Part shown: piece after piece, positions 7,296 through 14,643 of the stretch
Layout of the letters: each line of letters begins with the position of its first letter
Numbering within the stretch: position 1 is the first letter of the stretch
DNA from: JAVBNA01 sp031551875
Lineage (GTDB): Bacteria > Bacillota > Clostridia > Oscillospirales > Acutalibacteraceae
Assembly: GCA_031551875.1 (NCBI GenBank)
Contig: JAVBNA010000008.1
Location: forward strand, 1 to 16,208
Reading direction: 5' to 3'
Length of the DNA stretch: 16,208 nucleotides
Made by a program: the position numbers and the translations under genes
Notes under the pieces: model-generated
What the model was told of the DNA's origin: nothing
What the model saw: the letters and a program-made list of their open reading frames with translations, nothing else
Databases searched by the model: none

Positions 7296-8735
7296 TTATG
7301 CCGCATCGGTCGGAAAGAGCACCGTGCCCTCCGGGCCGTACACCAGCACTGAAATGGTATCGTTGTCTCCAAGGATTTGCGTGTCCACATAGAGTGAATA
7401 GCCATTTGACACCTTTGCATTTTCCTCCAGCGTCCCGTCCGGATCCGAGCAGATGGGGAAAGCCTCATACAGGCGTCGGTTTTCCGCGTTTTGAATTGCG
7501 AGGTATATATGTACCCCCGGTTTCATCCATCCCTCGGGGATTGTGCCCGACACGAGGGTCAGCTTGCCCTTTGGGGTCAGCGTGCAGGGCAGGACATCCT
7601 CCCGCTCGTTGTCTGCATAGAGCGGCTCCTGCACTTCCCGTGCGGCAAAGACGGGCGTCGAGCCCAGCAGGTTCATCAGGTTGCGCTCTACAATTTCCAG
7701 TACCACGCCGTCATATTCCTTTTTCTCCGCCAGCTCAAACTGGTAGGGCACGGCGCGGGTGTATTCAGCTTCGCCCAGATTGTTTGAGAAAAAGTCGATC
7801 AGGTTGCTAAAAAAGGAATCGCGGAAAAAGAGAACGCTGCGGTCATTTTTTGCGGAGGTCGTGGAAATGGACAACGCCATGGGATCGGTGATCGGTTTTT
7901 GCGCTTTGTACTCCTTTTGGATCCCAAAGTCGTACTGGAGGTCCCGGCGTCCAAGCGTCGGCAGCAGCATCTGATCCAGGTCGCCCTGCCAGTTTTCCAC
8001 CGGGGCGGGCATGACCGCGGCATAGTCGTCGTAAGCAAAGGAGCCCCGGCGCGCCGCGAGGTTCTGCATCACCGCCGCATACACCCTGCGCCCGCCCAGG
8101 TTGTTCCAGTGGCTGTCCAGCTTGTGATAATACACGGGATCGTACCGTGTATTATCAAACAGCCTTTTCACGTCCAAAAAGTAGTCCCTCCCTGAAAGCG
8201 CCTGTGTCAATTTTTCGAGGTTGTTCTTCCCTTCCCCCGGACTGACCGCCGCGGGCATCCATTCGGGGTAGACTGAGTTTTTGTTGGGCGCGACCATCAG
8301 CAGGAAGGGAATATCCTTGCTTTGACAGTATCCGTTCATGAGCTCCACCGTCTGCACCAGGCGGAACAGGTCGGTGTCGTTCACCGCGTTTGTGCGGTAA
8401 TAGTCGTCCATTGTGCTGGAAAAGAAGAGGCATCCCTCCCGTCCCGCGACAACCGCGGGGTTTCCCGAATAGCCCGCGCCGTAGTATTTGAGCGCAGCGT
8501 CGGCTGACACGATGTAGGAACGCAGGGCAAAATGGTCGGAAAAATAGTCCTCAAACTGGGATGGAAAATGCTCATTGAAAGTGCCGTTCTCGGTCAGGGC
8601 GGGGAATTCAGCCAGCTCCCGTTTCTCAAAATTGGGCGATTCGGGGAGGATCAGCATCCCGGCTGACGGGATCAGGCACAGCAGGATAAAAATCGCGCAG
8701 TACAGAATCGGAAGAGCGTTCTTTTTATGTTTCAT
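7296..8735 (-). CDS. AlgJ/AlgX-like (DHHW family) SGNH-type acyltransferase or esterase partner
   Basis: This 479-residue protein has one N-terminal membrane segment (about 9-30) and an extracytoplasmic domain resembling the AlgJ/AlgX and DHHW families. These are SGNH-fold proteins that receive acetyl groups passed across the membrane by an MBOAT partner and place them on polysaccharide. Visible motifs are PNK at 150-152, KLDSHWNNLGG at 205-215 (the Asp207-x-His209 pair) and FRDSFF at 304-309, with Ser307 the probable nucleophile. A C-terminal part (about 370-479) looks beta-rich and may bind glycan. The start is supported by a GGGGGG-type ribosome site that overlaps the stop of the MBOAT gene, 12 bases upstream, so the two are probably co-translated. 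The true acceptor is unknown. Confidence 0.85.
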   Translation of the reverse strand: MKHKKNALPILYCAIFILLCLIPSAGMLILPESPNFEKRELAEFPALTENGTFNEHFPSQFEDYFSDHFALRSYIVSADAALKYYGAGYSGNPAVVAGREGCLFFSSTMDDYYRTNAVNDTDLFRLVQTVELMNGYCQSKDIPFLLMVAPNKNSVYPEWMPAAVSPGEGKNNLEKLTQALSGRDYFLDVKRLFDNTRYDPVYYHKLDSHWNNLGGRRVYAAVMQNLAARRGSFAYDDYAAVMPAPVENWQGDLDQMLLPTLGRRDLQYDFGIQKEYKAQKPITDPMALSISTTSAKNDRSVLFFRDSFFSNLIDFFSNNLGEAEYTRAVPYQFELAEKKEYDGVVLEIVERNLMNLLGSTPVFAAREVQEPLYADNEREDVLPCTLTPKGKLTLVSGTIPEGWMKPGVHIYLAIQNAENRRLYEAFPICSDPDGTLEENAKVSNGYSLYVDTQILGDNDTISVLVYGPEGTVLFPTDAA

Positions 8736-8747
8736 CTGTCCGCCCCC

Positions 8748-10169
8748 CTAAAACCTGAAATAGATGAACGGATTAAAGGTGGTCGAGGAGAGGGACAAAA
8801 TGCTCAGCAAAAAGGCAGCCATGGTCACCGCGTAGCCGCAGCGGTTGAAAAACCGCTGCCTTTGCGGCAGACGCTCGGCAATGGTTTTTTGCAAAAAGCG
8901 CACAAGCGGCGCGGAAAACACCACGCCCAGAAGCATAAAGTAGATTGTGCCGCGCGTGAAGAGCTCCCCTACAACTTTTGGCAAGGCAGGGCTCGCGCGG
9001 AAACCGGCAAAGAGGTTCACAATCATGTTCTGCGCCGTACCGAAGGTTTCCGCCCGGAAGAGCACAAAGCCTACCAGCACGACAAGCAGCAGATAAATAT
9101 GCCGCAGCGGCCTCCATCTCCATTTTTGCGGCTGAATGACGCCGTAGGCCTCCAGCATGATAAACAGGCCGTGAAAAAGCCCCCACACCACAAAGGTCCA
9201 CTGCGCGCCGTGCCACAAACCGGTCAGAAAAAACACGATGACCTTGTTGAGCCCCGCGCGGGCTTTGCCCTTGCGGTTTCCGCCCAGCGGGATGTAGACA
9301 TACTCCTTGAACCAGGTGGACAGTGAAATGTGCCACCTGCGCCAGAATTCCTGGATGCTCTGGGAGATGTATGGGAAATTGAAATTCTCGAGAAACTCGA
9401 AGCCCGCCATGCGGCCCAGGCCGATCGCCATGTCCGAGTAGGCGGAAAAGTCGAAGTAAATTTGCAGGCAGTAGGCCACCGCGCCGATCCACGCGATGGG
9501 CAGGTTGACGTCGGACGCCGCGAGAGCAAAAACCTGGTCGGCGACATAGCCGGTCGCGTTGGCCACAAACAGCTTCTTGGAAAGCCCGATCACAAAGCGG
9601 CGGATGCCCGACGCCATGCTGGACGGGGTGACATGCCGGTCGTCAAGCTGTGCGGCGATGTCATGATATTTAACGATGGGCCCGGCGATGAGCTGCGGAA
9701 AAAAGCTCACATACAGAAGCACCTTGAAATAGCTTTTCTGTACGCTTGTTGTGCCCATGTAGACGTCAAGCACATAGCTCATGGTCTGAAAGGTGAAAAA
9801 GGAAATGCCGATGGGCAGCTGGATGCAGGGCATGGGAATCCCCAGCCCTAAAAGCCCGTTGAGCGTCCCCACCAGAAAATCGGCGTACTTGAACACGCCG
9901 AGCAGCGCGATGTTGAACACGACGGTCAGCACGATAAAAAGCGTTTTGCGGCGCCGGGTTGTCTTTTCACTTGCGGCGGGCAGCGCCAGCAAATAGTTGA
10001 CAAACACCGACGCAATCATCAAAAACACGTAGACCGGCTCGCCCCACGCGTAGAACAGCAGGCTGGCGATCAGCAGGATGACATTTTTGATTTTAATACT
10101 TGGGATCAGCGTGGATATGTATACGAAGGGTAGAAACAAAAAGACAAAGACGGGTGAACTGAAAACCAC
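8748..10169 (-). CDS. MBOAT family O-acyltransferase (AlgI-like)
   Basis: A 473-residue multispanning membrane protein of the MBOAT family, close in layout to AlgI and DltB. These proteins move acyl groups, usually acetyl from a cytoplasmic donor, to an extracytoplasmic acceptor. The motifs seen are the typical start MVFSSPVFVFLFLP, LPIGISFFTFQTMSY at 118-132, FFPQLIAGPI at 156-165, QIYFDFSAYSDMAIGLGR at 236-253, FWRRWHISLS at 275-284, and GLWHGAQWTFVVWGLFHG at 317-334. His320 in LWHG is the expected catalytic residue. Translation starts at GTG with GGAGGGGG eight bases upstream. It is followed at once by the AlgJ/DHHW-like gene, the classical partner arrangement. A 196-base spacer with repeats separates it from the lipoprotein gene upstream. 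No D-alanine ligation genes are nearby, which argues against DltB. Confidence 0.93.
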   Translation of the reverse strand: MVFSSPVFVFLFLPFVYISTLIPSIKIKNVILLIASLLFYAWGEPVYVFLMIASVFVNYLLALPAASEKTTRRRKTLFIVLTVVFNIALLGVFKYADFLVGTLNGLLGLGIPMPCIQLPIGISFFTFQTMSYVLDVYMGTTSVQKSYFKVLLYVSFFPQLIAGPIVKYHDIAAQLDDRHVTPSSMASGIRRFVIGLSKKLFVANATGYVADQVFALAASDVNLPIAWIGAVAYCLQIYFDFSAYSDMAIGLGRMAGFEFLENFNFPYISQSIQEFWRRWHISLSTWFKEYVYIPLGGNRKGKARAGLNKVIVFFLTGLWHGAQWTFVVWGLFHGLFIMLEAYGVIQPQKWRWRPLRHIYLLLVVLVGFVLFRAETFGTAQNMIVNLFAGFRASPALPKVVGELFTRGTIYFMLLGVVFSAPLVRFLQKTIAERLPQRQRFFNRCGYAVTMAAFLLSILSLSSTTFNPFIYFRF

Positions 10170-10228
10170 ACAAGCCCCCTCCAGATCATCATAATTGAGG
10201 TAAATGCGGAGGTGTGCCGAGCATTAAA

Positions 10229-10256
10229 ACAACGCGCACAGGCGCAAAATACGCCA
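10229..10256. repeat. 28-bp direct repeat, copy 1
   Basis: Exact match to 10332-10359. It begins ACAACGCGCACAGG and contains short self-complementary parts (GGCG/CGCC and GCGC/GCGC when read on the minus strand). Confidence 0.9.
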
Positions 10257-10331
10257 TTAACCTTTTTGCGCGGATTTTGATGCGGGTGCGCGGCGGAGAA
10301 GGAAGGCAATATGTATATATGCCGACCGACG

Positions 10332-10359
10332 ACAACGCGCACAGGCGCAAAATACGCCA
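10332..10359. repeat. 28-bp direct repeat, copy 2
   Basis: Exact match to 10229-10256; the two copies are 103 bases apart start to start. This copy lies six bases beyond the stop of the 209-residue lipoprotein gene. Confidence 0.9.
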
Positions 10360-10365
10360 AAAAGG

Positions 10366-10995
10366 CTAGCCGGCCATGCGGCCGCTCTGTATACACATCT
10401 CGGTCACCTTACCCTCGCCGTCCAGCAAAAAGTACAGACGGGGGGTTTTGACATCGTTGACCTCGCCGTCGAGGTAGGTGAGCATGCCCTGGGATTCATC
10501 AAAGGTATAACCGGCGCCGTAGGCCGCTTCAATCTCTTCCCGGGCCGATCCGATTTTGATGCCCTTGGAGGTAGCCGCGTCACCGCCGCGCACATACACC
10601 TCGGCGATGATGTCCTTGCCCTCGGGGGGAATGGTGGAGAAAAAGAGCGTGTCGTTGTCATAGGAATAGGTTTTGTCCATACCCTTGTCGGCATAGGCGC
10701 AGCTCTGCGCCTCGGTATACTCAAAGTTGTCGCCCAGCGTTTCGAGGACCCCGTCGATGGGGTCGTTGATTGCAAATGTTTTGTCCGAGATGACCAGCGC
10801 GATGTCCTCCGTCGAGAAGCTTCCGGCCTGAATGGACTCGACCGAAGCGTTGCCGGGGTTCTCGGAAAGGCTGGCGGCGTCCACCGCGGAGGGTGCCGAC
10901 GGCGTCGAGGCCGGCGCTTTGTCACCGCCGCAGGCGGTCAGAGAAAGCAGCATGGAAATGGCCAATGCGATCAGTACAGTTTTTCTCATTTTCAT
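10366..10995 (-). CDS. Small lipoprotein of unknown function
   Basis: A 209-residue protein with a clear lipoprotein signal, MKMRKTVLIALAISMLLSL, and lipobox LTAC (Cys22), then a Pro/Ser/Ala linker to about residue 60. The mature part has two similar-looking halves. One is TFAINDPIDGVLETLGD (73-89) followed by a Tyr-rich strand; the other is KGIKIGSAREEIEAAYG (144-160) followed by YTFDESQGMLTYL and a terminal strand LYFLLDGEGKVTEM. This layout recalls BLIP/SmpA-like repeats, but the resemblance is structural guesswork. The ATG at 10995 has GGAG upstream; a second ATG two codons in is possible. It lies 15 bases after the M23 peptidase stop, so the two should share a transcript and this protein may assist that enzyme. 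Confidence 0.85.
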   Translation of the reverse strand: MKMRKTVLIALAISMLLSLTACGGDKAPASTPSAPSAVDAASLSENPGNASVESIQAGSFSTEDIALVISDKTFAINDPIDGVLETLGDNFEYTEAQSCAYADKGMDKTYSYDNDTLFFSTIPPEGKDIIAEVYVRGGDAATSKGIKIGSAREEIEAAYGAGYTFDESQGMLTYLDGEVNDVKTPRLYFLLDGEGKVTEMCIQSGRMAG

Positions 10996-11010
10996 TCTCT
11001 TTTCACTCCG

Positions 11011-12234
11011 TTAAAAAGTATAGATTAAGTTGGTCAGCTTACAGGAATAGATTTTGCCTTTATAGGAGAACGTCGTGGCGCTCTTGGTGCGGTTGGTCAG
11101 GGTGACCACCGTACCAGCGGGAACGCCCGAAACCGCCACGCGTGTCTTTGCCCTCACGACAAAGTCCCACTGCTTGTCCCGGACGCTGTTGTAAAGATCG
11201 ACCGAGGAGGCGGGATAGCTGTCGCCGGGCAGGGTGTCGGGCAGCGCGTCAAAGTCGCGCTCGGGCAGAAGCTCCAGGGGATCGACATTGTTGCTGTGTT
11301 TATTGATACCGATGCGGAACTCGAGGTGGCAATGGGGGATACGTGAGCCGCCGGTGTTGCCGCTCAGCGCCACAATGTCGCCCTGCTCCACGCGGTCGCC
11401 ATTTTTCACTTTCATTGTGTTGACGTGGGCGTAGAGGGTATAAACCTTCTGCCCCTCATAGCGCTCGTCGTGCTCAATGGTCAGGTATTTGCCGTAATCC
11501 GAGCTGTCGGTTCCATCGGACGAGCTTGATCCCGCAAACACCACCCTGCCCGCCGCCGCCGCACGGATTTCCGTGTCGGAAGGCGCGGTGATGTCGAAGC
11601 CGAAATGCTCGCGCCCGCGGATCTGTACATAGTGGCGAATGCGCATTTTGCCGTTGTTGTGGGTCAGCCCCGCAAACTTCGACGCGCCGGTTTTGACCAG
11701 ATAGTAGTCGTGGATGAGCGGCTTTGCGGTCAGCTCGATCGGCCAGATAAACCGCTCGGCGGGCGCGTTGTTCTCAAAGGAAAGCTCCTGCGAACGCTGC
11801 TTCCCGCTCTCGGTGGTCGCGGTCACCACGATTTTGAGCTCCTTCTCCTCCGCCGAAAGCGCCCATTCTTTTTCGGTCTGGTCTGTTGTCTCAGACAAAA
11901 GCTTTTCCCCGCTCCCCGCAGAATAGACCTCACAGGTCATGCTTTGCAGCGTCCCCATCGGCGCGAGGGTCGCTTTGGCGTGCACGGAAAAAGCGCCAGC
12001 GCGCACCGTCTTTGCTTCTGCCTCGACACTCTGCGGACCGGACATCTCGTCAAACGCTTTCTGGAGGGTGGTCTCCGCGCTCTTCAGCGTCGGGGTCATA
12101 TCCTCTATCGTCAGGGAACTCAGAAGCAGATCGCCGCCCAGTGCGGTGAACACAAAAAAGCCGCCCGCGCCCAGAACCAGAAGCAGACAGCACAACGTCA
12201 AAAACAACGCACCTTTTTTTCTGCGAACCCTCAT
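11011..12234 (-). CDS. M23 family (LytM-type) zinc metallopeptidase, membrane-anchored
   Basis: Predicted peptidoglycan endopeptidase facing outward from one N-terminal membrane segment (residues 8-33). The frame is open further upstream, but the consensus promoter at 12286-12314 sets transcription near 12279, which leaves only the ATGs at 12240 and 12234. The second is preferred because GGGGTGG sits six bases before it, giving 407 residues. Numbered from there, the M23 domain shows HFGFD (210-214), YAH (268-270) and HCHLEFR (301-307). Zinc ligands His210, Asp214 and His303 and catalytic His270 are all present, so it should be active, unlike degenerate EnvC/NlpD-type members. The preceding region (about 60-160) looks beta-rich. 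A C-terminal extension of about 90 residues follows the peptidase. It is the first gene of the envelope cluster. Confidence 0.9.
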   Translation of the reverse strand: MRVRRKKGALFLTLCCLLLVLGAGGFFVFTALGGDLLLSSLTIEDMTPTLKSAETTLQKAFDEMSGPQSVEAEAKTVRAGAFSVHAKATLAPMGTLQSMTCEVYSAGSGEKLLSETTDQTEKEWALSAEEKELKIVVTATTESGKQRSQELSFENNAPAERFIWPIELTAKPLIHDYYLVKTGASKFAGLTHNNGKMRIRHYVQIRGREHFGFDITAPSDTEIRAAAAGRVVFAGSSSSDGTDSSDYGKYLTIEHDERYEGQKVYTLYAHVNTMKVKNGDRVEQGDIVALSGNTGGSRIPHCHLEFRIGINKHSNNVDPLELLPERDFDALPDTLPGDSYPASSVDLYNSVRDKQWDFVVRAKTRVAVSGVPAGTVVTLTNRTKSATTFSYKGKIYSCKLTNLIYTF

Positions 12235-12285
12235 AATCATCCACCCCGTTTCACGCTTCGGCCAATATCGATATTTTTCATAATA

Positions 12286-12314
12286 ATTATACGTGATTAT
12301 CCCTTTTCTGTCAA
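12286..12314 (-). promoter_or_regulatory. Perfect-consensus SigA promoter of the envelope cluster
   Basis: On the minus strand, TTGACA (12309-12314), exactly 17 bases, TATAAT (12286-12291). Both hexamers and the spacing are the textbook consensus. The predicted start near 12279 gives a 45-base leader. Confidence 0.93.
12290..12300 (-). promoter_or_regulatory. 11-bp motif ATAATCACGTA, copy at the M23 promoter
   Basis: Read on the minus strand, ATAATCACGTA directly abuts and partly overlaps the -10 box of the M23 promoter. An exact copy on the plus strand lies at 12379-12389, upstream of the divergent EF-G-like gene. Each gene therefore has the motif upstream in its own direction. Confidence 0.5.
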
Positions 12315-12378
12315 TTCTGCTATTTCCCACAAGAAGATTCCCGAACCATGCCGAAGGCCGTCACAGCGAATTTCATAA

Positions 12379-12389
12379 ATAATCACGTA
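12379..12389 (+). promoter_or_regulatory. 11-bp motif ATAATCACGTA, copy upstream of the EF-G-like promoter
   Basis: Exact inverted copy of 12290-12300, ending 20 bases before the -35 box at 12410. Candidate binding site for a shared regulator; the regulator is not identified. Confidence 0.5.
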
Positions 12390-12409
12390 AAAATTTAACA
12401 AAATACAGG

Positions 12410-12438
12410 TTGCAATTGCACAACAAATACGCTACAAT
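12410..12438 (+). promoter_or_regulatory. SigA-type promoter of the EF-G-like gene
   Basis: TTGCAA (12410-12415), a 17-bp spacer and TACAAT (12433-12438). Predicted start near 12445, giving a leader of about 86 bases that includes the self-complementary GGCCGGCC. Confidence 0.8.
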
Positions 12439-12530
12439 TGATAAGAAAATCTCTACTGTGCATGACTTTTGGGGACATGCACGGTCCGTTCGGCAAAGGC
12501 CGGCCGGATTTGGAAAGGAGCACAACCAAG

Positions 12531-14594
12531 TTGAAACAATATTCTGCAGGTAATATCCGCAACATCGCCCTGGCAGGACACAGCGGCGCGGGCAAAACCT
12601 CCCTCGCTGAGGCCATGCTTTACCTTTCGGGCGCGATTGACCGGCTGGGCAAAGTGGCCGACGGCAACACCTTCTGCGACTATGATCCGGAAGAGATTAA
12701 GCGCAGGGGCACTGTTTCCACAGCGGTTGCACCGCTCGAGTGGAAAAACAACAAACTCAATTTGATCGACTGTCCCGGTCTGTTTGACTTTGAGGGCGGC
12801 GTCTCCGAGGGCATCCGTGCGGCGGAAAGCGCGCTGATCGTCGTTTCGGGCAAATCGGGCGCCTCGGTCGGTACTGAAAAAGCCTTTAAAGCGGCCTCCA
12901 GGCGCGGCATCGCCAAAATTTTCTTTGTTTCCAAGCTTGAATCGGAAAACACCGATTTCTATAAAGCGTTTGAAAGCCTCAAGACCGCCTTTGGCACCTC
13001 GGTTTTCCCCGTGGTTGTGCCGGTGGTCGAGAACCGCGTCGTACAGTGCTACGTCAACCTGCTCGAAAACAAAGCCTTTAAATACGCCGGCAACAAGGCA
13101 ACCGAAGTGCCCATGCCCGACGCCGCACAATTCGAGGAGCTGCGCACCGCCATCAACGAAGCGGTCGCTGAGACCTCCGAGGATCTGATGGATAAATATT
13201 TCAGCGGTGAGGAGTTCACCGCCGACGAGCTGATCGCAGGCGTGCGCAGCGGCGTTAAGCAGGGCGCGATCTGCCCTGTGTTCTGCGGCGATGGCCTGAC
13301 CGGCACGGGCGTAGATCTGCTGCTGTCCGGGCTTGCGGAGCTTGCCCCCTCGGCAGCCGACAACGGCGCCGAAACCGGCGAGGACAAGAGCGGCAACACC
13401 GTGGAGATTGCGGTGAACGAAACAGCTCCGGCGGCTGCCATCGTCTTCAAGACCATCGTTGACCCCTTTGTGGGCAAGCTGTCCTATTTTAAGGTGGTTT
13501 CGGGCAAAATTTCTCCGGAAACCCAGCTTGTGAACATGCGCACCGACCATCCCGAGCGCATTTCCAAGGTCATGTACATACGCGGCAAAAAGCAGGAGGA
13601 CACCCAGGCGATCGTCGCCGGGGACATCGGCTGTGTGGCCAAGCTTCAGGGCACCAACACGGGCGACACCCTCTGCGCGCCGTCCCGTCCGGTCATTCTG
13701 CCGGGGATTAATTTTGTGGCGCCCTCTCTCTCAATGGCGATTTACCCCAAAAACCGCGGCGACGAGGACAAGATTGCACAGGGTCTCGCCCGCCTGATTG
13801 AAGAGGATCCGACCATCCAGTTCCTCAACAACGCGGAGACCCATCAGCTGGTTCTCTCCGGCCTGGGCGAGCAGCATCTTGATGTGGTCACCTCCAAGCT
13901 CAAGAGCAAGTTCCAGGTGGAAACCCGCCTTGAGCAGCCCCGCGTCGCTTACCGCGAGACCATCCGCAAGAAGGTTCAGGTGCAGGGACGTCATAAGAAG
14001 CAGACCGGCGGCCACGGCCAGTTCGGTGATGTGTGGATTGAGTTCGAGCCGAGCGAGGGCGATTTCGAGTTTGCCGACCGCGTGGTTGGCGGCTCGGTAC
14101 CCAAGGGCTTCTTCCCGGCGGTCGAAAAGGGGCTGCGCGACTGCATTCTCAAGGGTCCGCTCGCGGGATATCCCGTTGTGGGGCTCAAAGCTACGCTGTA
14201 CGACGGCTCCTACCATCCGGTTGACTCCTCCGAAATGTCCTTTAAAATGGCGGCGTCCATTGCCTATAAAGCGGGTATGCCCATCGCAAACCCGGTTCTG
14301 CTCGAGCCGTACGGCACGCTCAAGGTGTTTATCCCCGACGAGTACATGGGCGACATCATCGGCGAGGTCAACAAACGCCGCGGACGCGTTCTGGGCATGA
14401 ACCCCGGCGAGGACGGACAGCAGATTGTCGAGGCGGAGGCCCCGATCGCGGAGATGTACGATTTCTCCACCTTCCTGCGTCAGTCCACCCAGGGCCGCGG
14501 TTCCTATTCGCTGACCTTTGAGCGCTATGAGGAAGCACCTCCGGTCGTCGCCCAGAAGGTGATTGAAGAAGCCAAAACGGCGGAAGCGGAATAA
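12531..14594 (+). CDS. Elongation factor G-like GTPase (divergent EF-G paralog)
   Basis: A 687-residue translational GTPase with the full EF-G layout: GTPase domain (about 8-275), domain II (about 300-386), III (398-472), IV (about 474-593) and V (594-680). The start is a TTG at 12531, ten bases after AAAGGAG. The frame extends upstream, but that part overlaps the promoter and has no ribosome site. The P-loop is GHSGAGKT (16-23). Two signature GTPase motifs differ from canonical EF-G. G3 reads DCPGLFDF (80-87), so the catalytic His is Leu84. G4 reads SKLE (134-137) in place of NKMD. Domain IV keeps GGHGQFGDVWIEFEP and DGSYHPVDSSEM. No ribosomal-protein or tuf genes flank it, which fits a secondary EF-G-like factor rather than the housekeeping fusA. 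The role is unknown; ribosome binding is likely. Confidence 0.9.
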   Translation: MKQYSAGNIRNIALAGHSGAGKTSLAEAMLYLSGAIDRLGKVADGNTFCDYDPEEIKRRGTVSTAVAPLEWKNNKLNLIDCPGLFDFEGGVSEGIRAAESALIVVSGKSGASVGTEKAFKAASRRGIAKIFFVSKLESENTDFYKAFESLKTAFGTSVFPVVVPVVENRVVQCYVNLLENKAFKYAGNKATEVPMPDAAQFEELRTAINEAVAETSEDLMDKYFSGEEFTADELIAGVRSGVKQGAICPVFCGDGLTGTGVDLLLSGLAELAPSAADNGAETGEDKSGNTVEIAVNETAPAAAIVFKTIVDPFVGKLSYFKVVSGKISPETQLVNMRTDHPERISKVMYIRGKKQEDTQAIVAGDIGCVAKLQGTNTGDTLCAPSRPVILPGINFVAPSLSMAIYPKNRGDEDKIAQGLARLIEEDPTIQFLNNAETHQLVLSGLGEQHLDVVTSKLKSKFQVETRLEQPRVAYRETIRKKVQVQGRHKKQTGGHGQFGDVWIEFEPSEGDFEFADRVVGGSVPKGFFPAVEKGLRDCILKGPLAGYPVVGLKATLYDGSYHPVDSSEMSFKMAASIAYKAGMPIANPVLLEPYGTLKVFIPDEYMGDIIGEVNKRRGRVLGMNPGEDGQQIVEAEAPIAEMYDFSTFLRQSTQGRGSYSLTFERYEEAPPVVAQKVIEEAKTAEAE

Positions 14595-14615
14595 GCATAA
14601 CCCAATACAACCATC

Positions 14616-14643
14616 ACGAGAGAACCCCAACGGGTTCTCTCGT
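14616..14643. other. Strong 12-bp stem-loop without a T-run
   Basis: ACGAGAGAACCC (14616-14627) pairs perfectly with GGGTTCTCTCGT (14632-14643) around a CAAC loop. It starts 21 bases after the EF-G-like stop and ends five bases before the AAGGAGG of the next gene. No T-run follows on either strand, so it does not look like a standard intrinsic terminator. It may be a weak terminator, an mRNA-stability element or a processing site. Confidence 0.75.

Larger units (their letters stand above)
10170..10365. other. Spacer between lipoprotein and MBOAT genes
   Basis: The 196-base gap is the only long one in the envelope cluster. It holds two exact 28-bp direct repeats and an 8-bp inverted repeat (GCGCAAAA at 10242-10249 with TTTTGCGC at 10264-10271). 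No T-run follows the hairpins in the minus direction, so no intrinsic terminator is called, and no clear internal promoter was found. Confidence 0.6.

Noticed and set aside
10242..10271. Terminator in the lipoprotein-MBOAT gap
   Set aside because: The 8-bp stem has a 14-base loop and no T-run directly after it in the direction of transcription.
10229..10359. Two-repeat CRISPR remnant
   Set aside because: There are only two copies, the interval is 75 bases, longer than normal spacers, and no cas gene is present.
12235..12330. Upstream start for the M23 peptidase at 12330
   Set aside because: It lies upstream of the predicted transcription start of a perfect-consensus promoter, and the added residues do not look like a signal sequence.
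12438..12530. Upstream start for the EF-G-like gene at 12438, 12462 or 12477
   Set aside because: 12438 is the last base of the -10 box, so it lies upstream of the predicted transcription start. The two ATGs lack properly spaced ribosome sites. The TTG at 12531 has AAAGGAG and gives the usual EF-G N-terminus.
14616..14643. Intrinsic terminator after the EF-G-like gene
   Set aside because: The stem is strong, but there is no T-run on either side; it is recorded as a stem-loop only.
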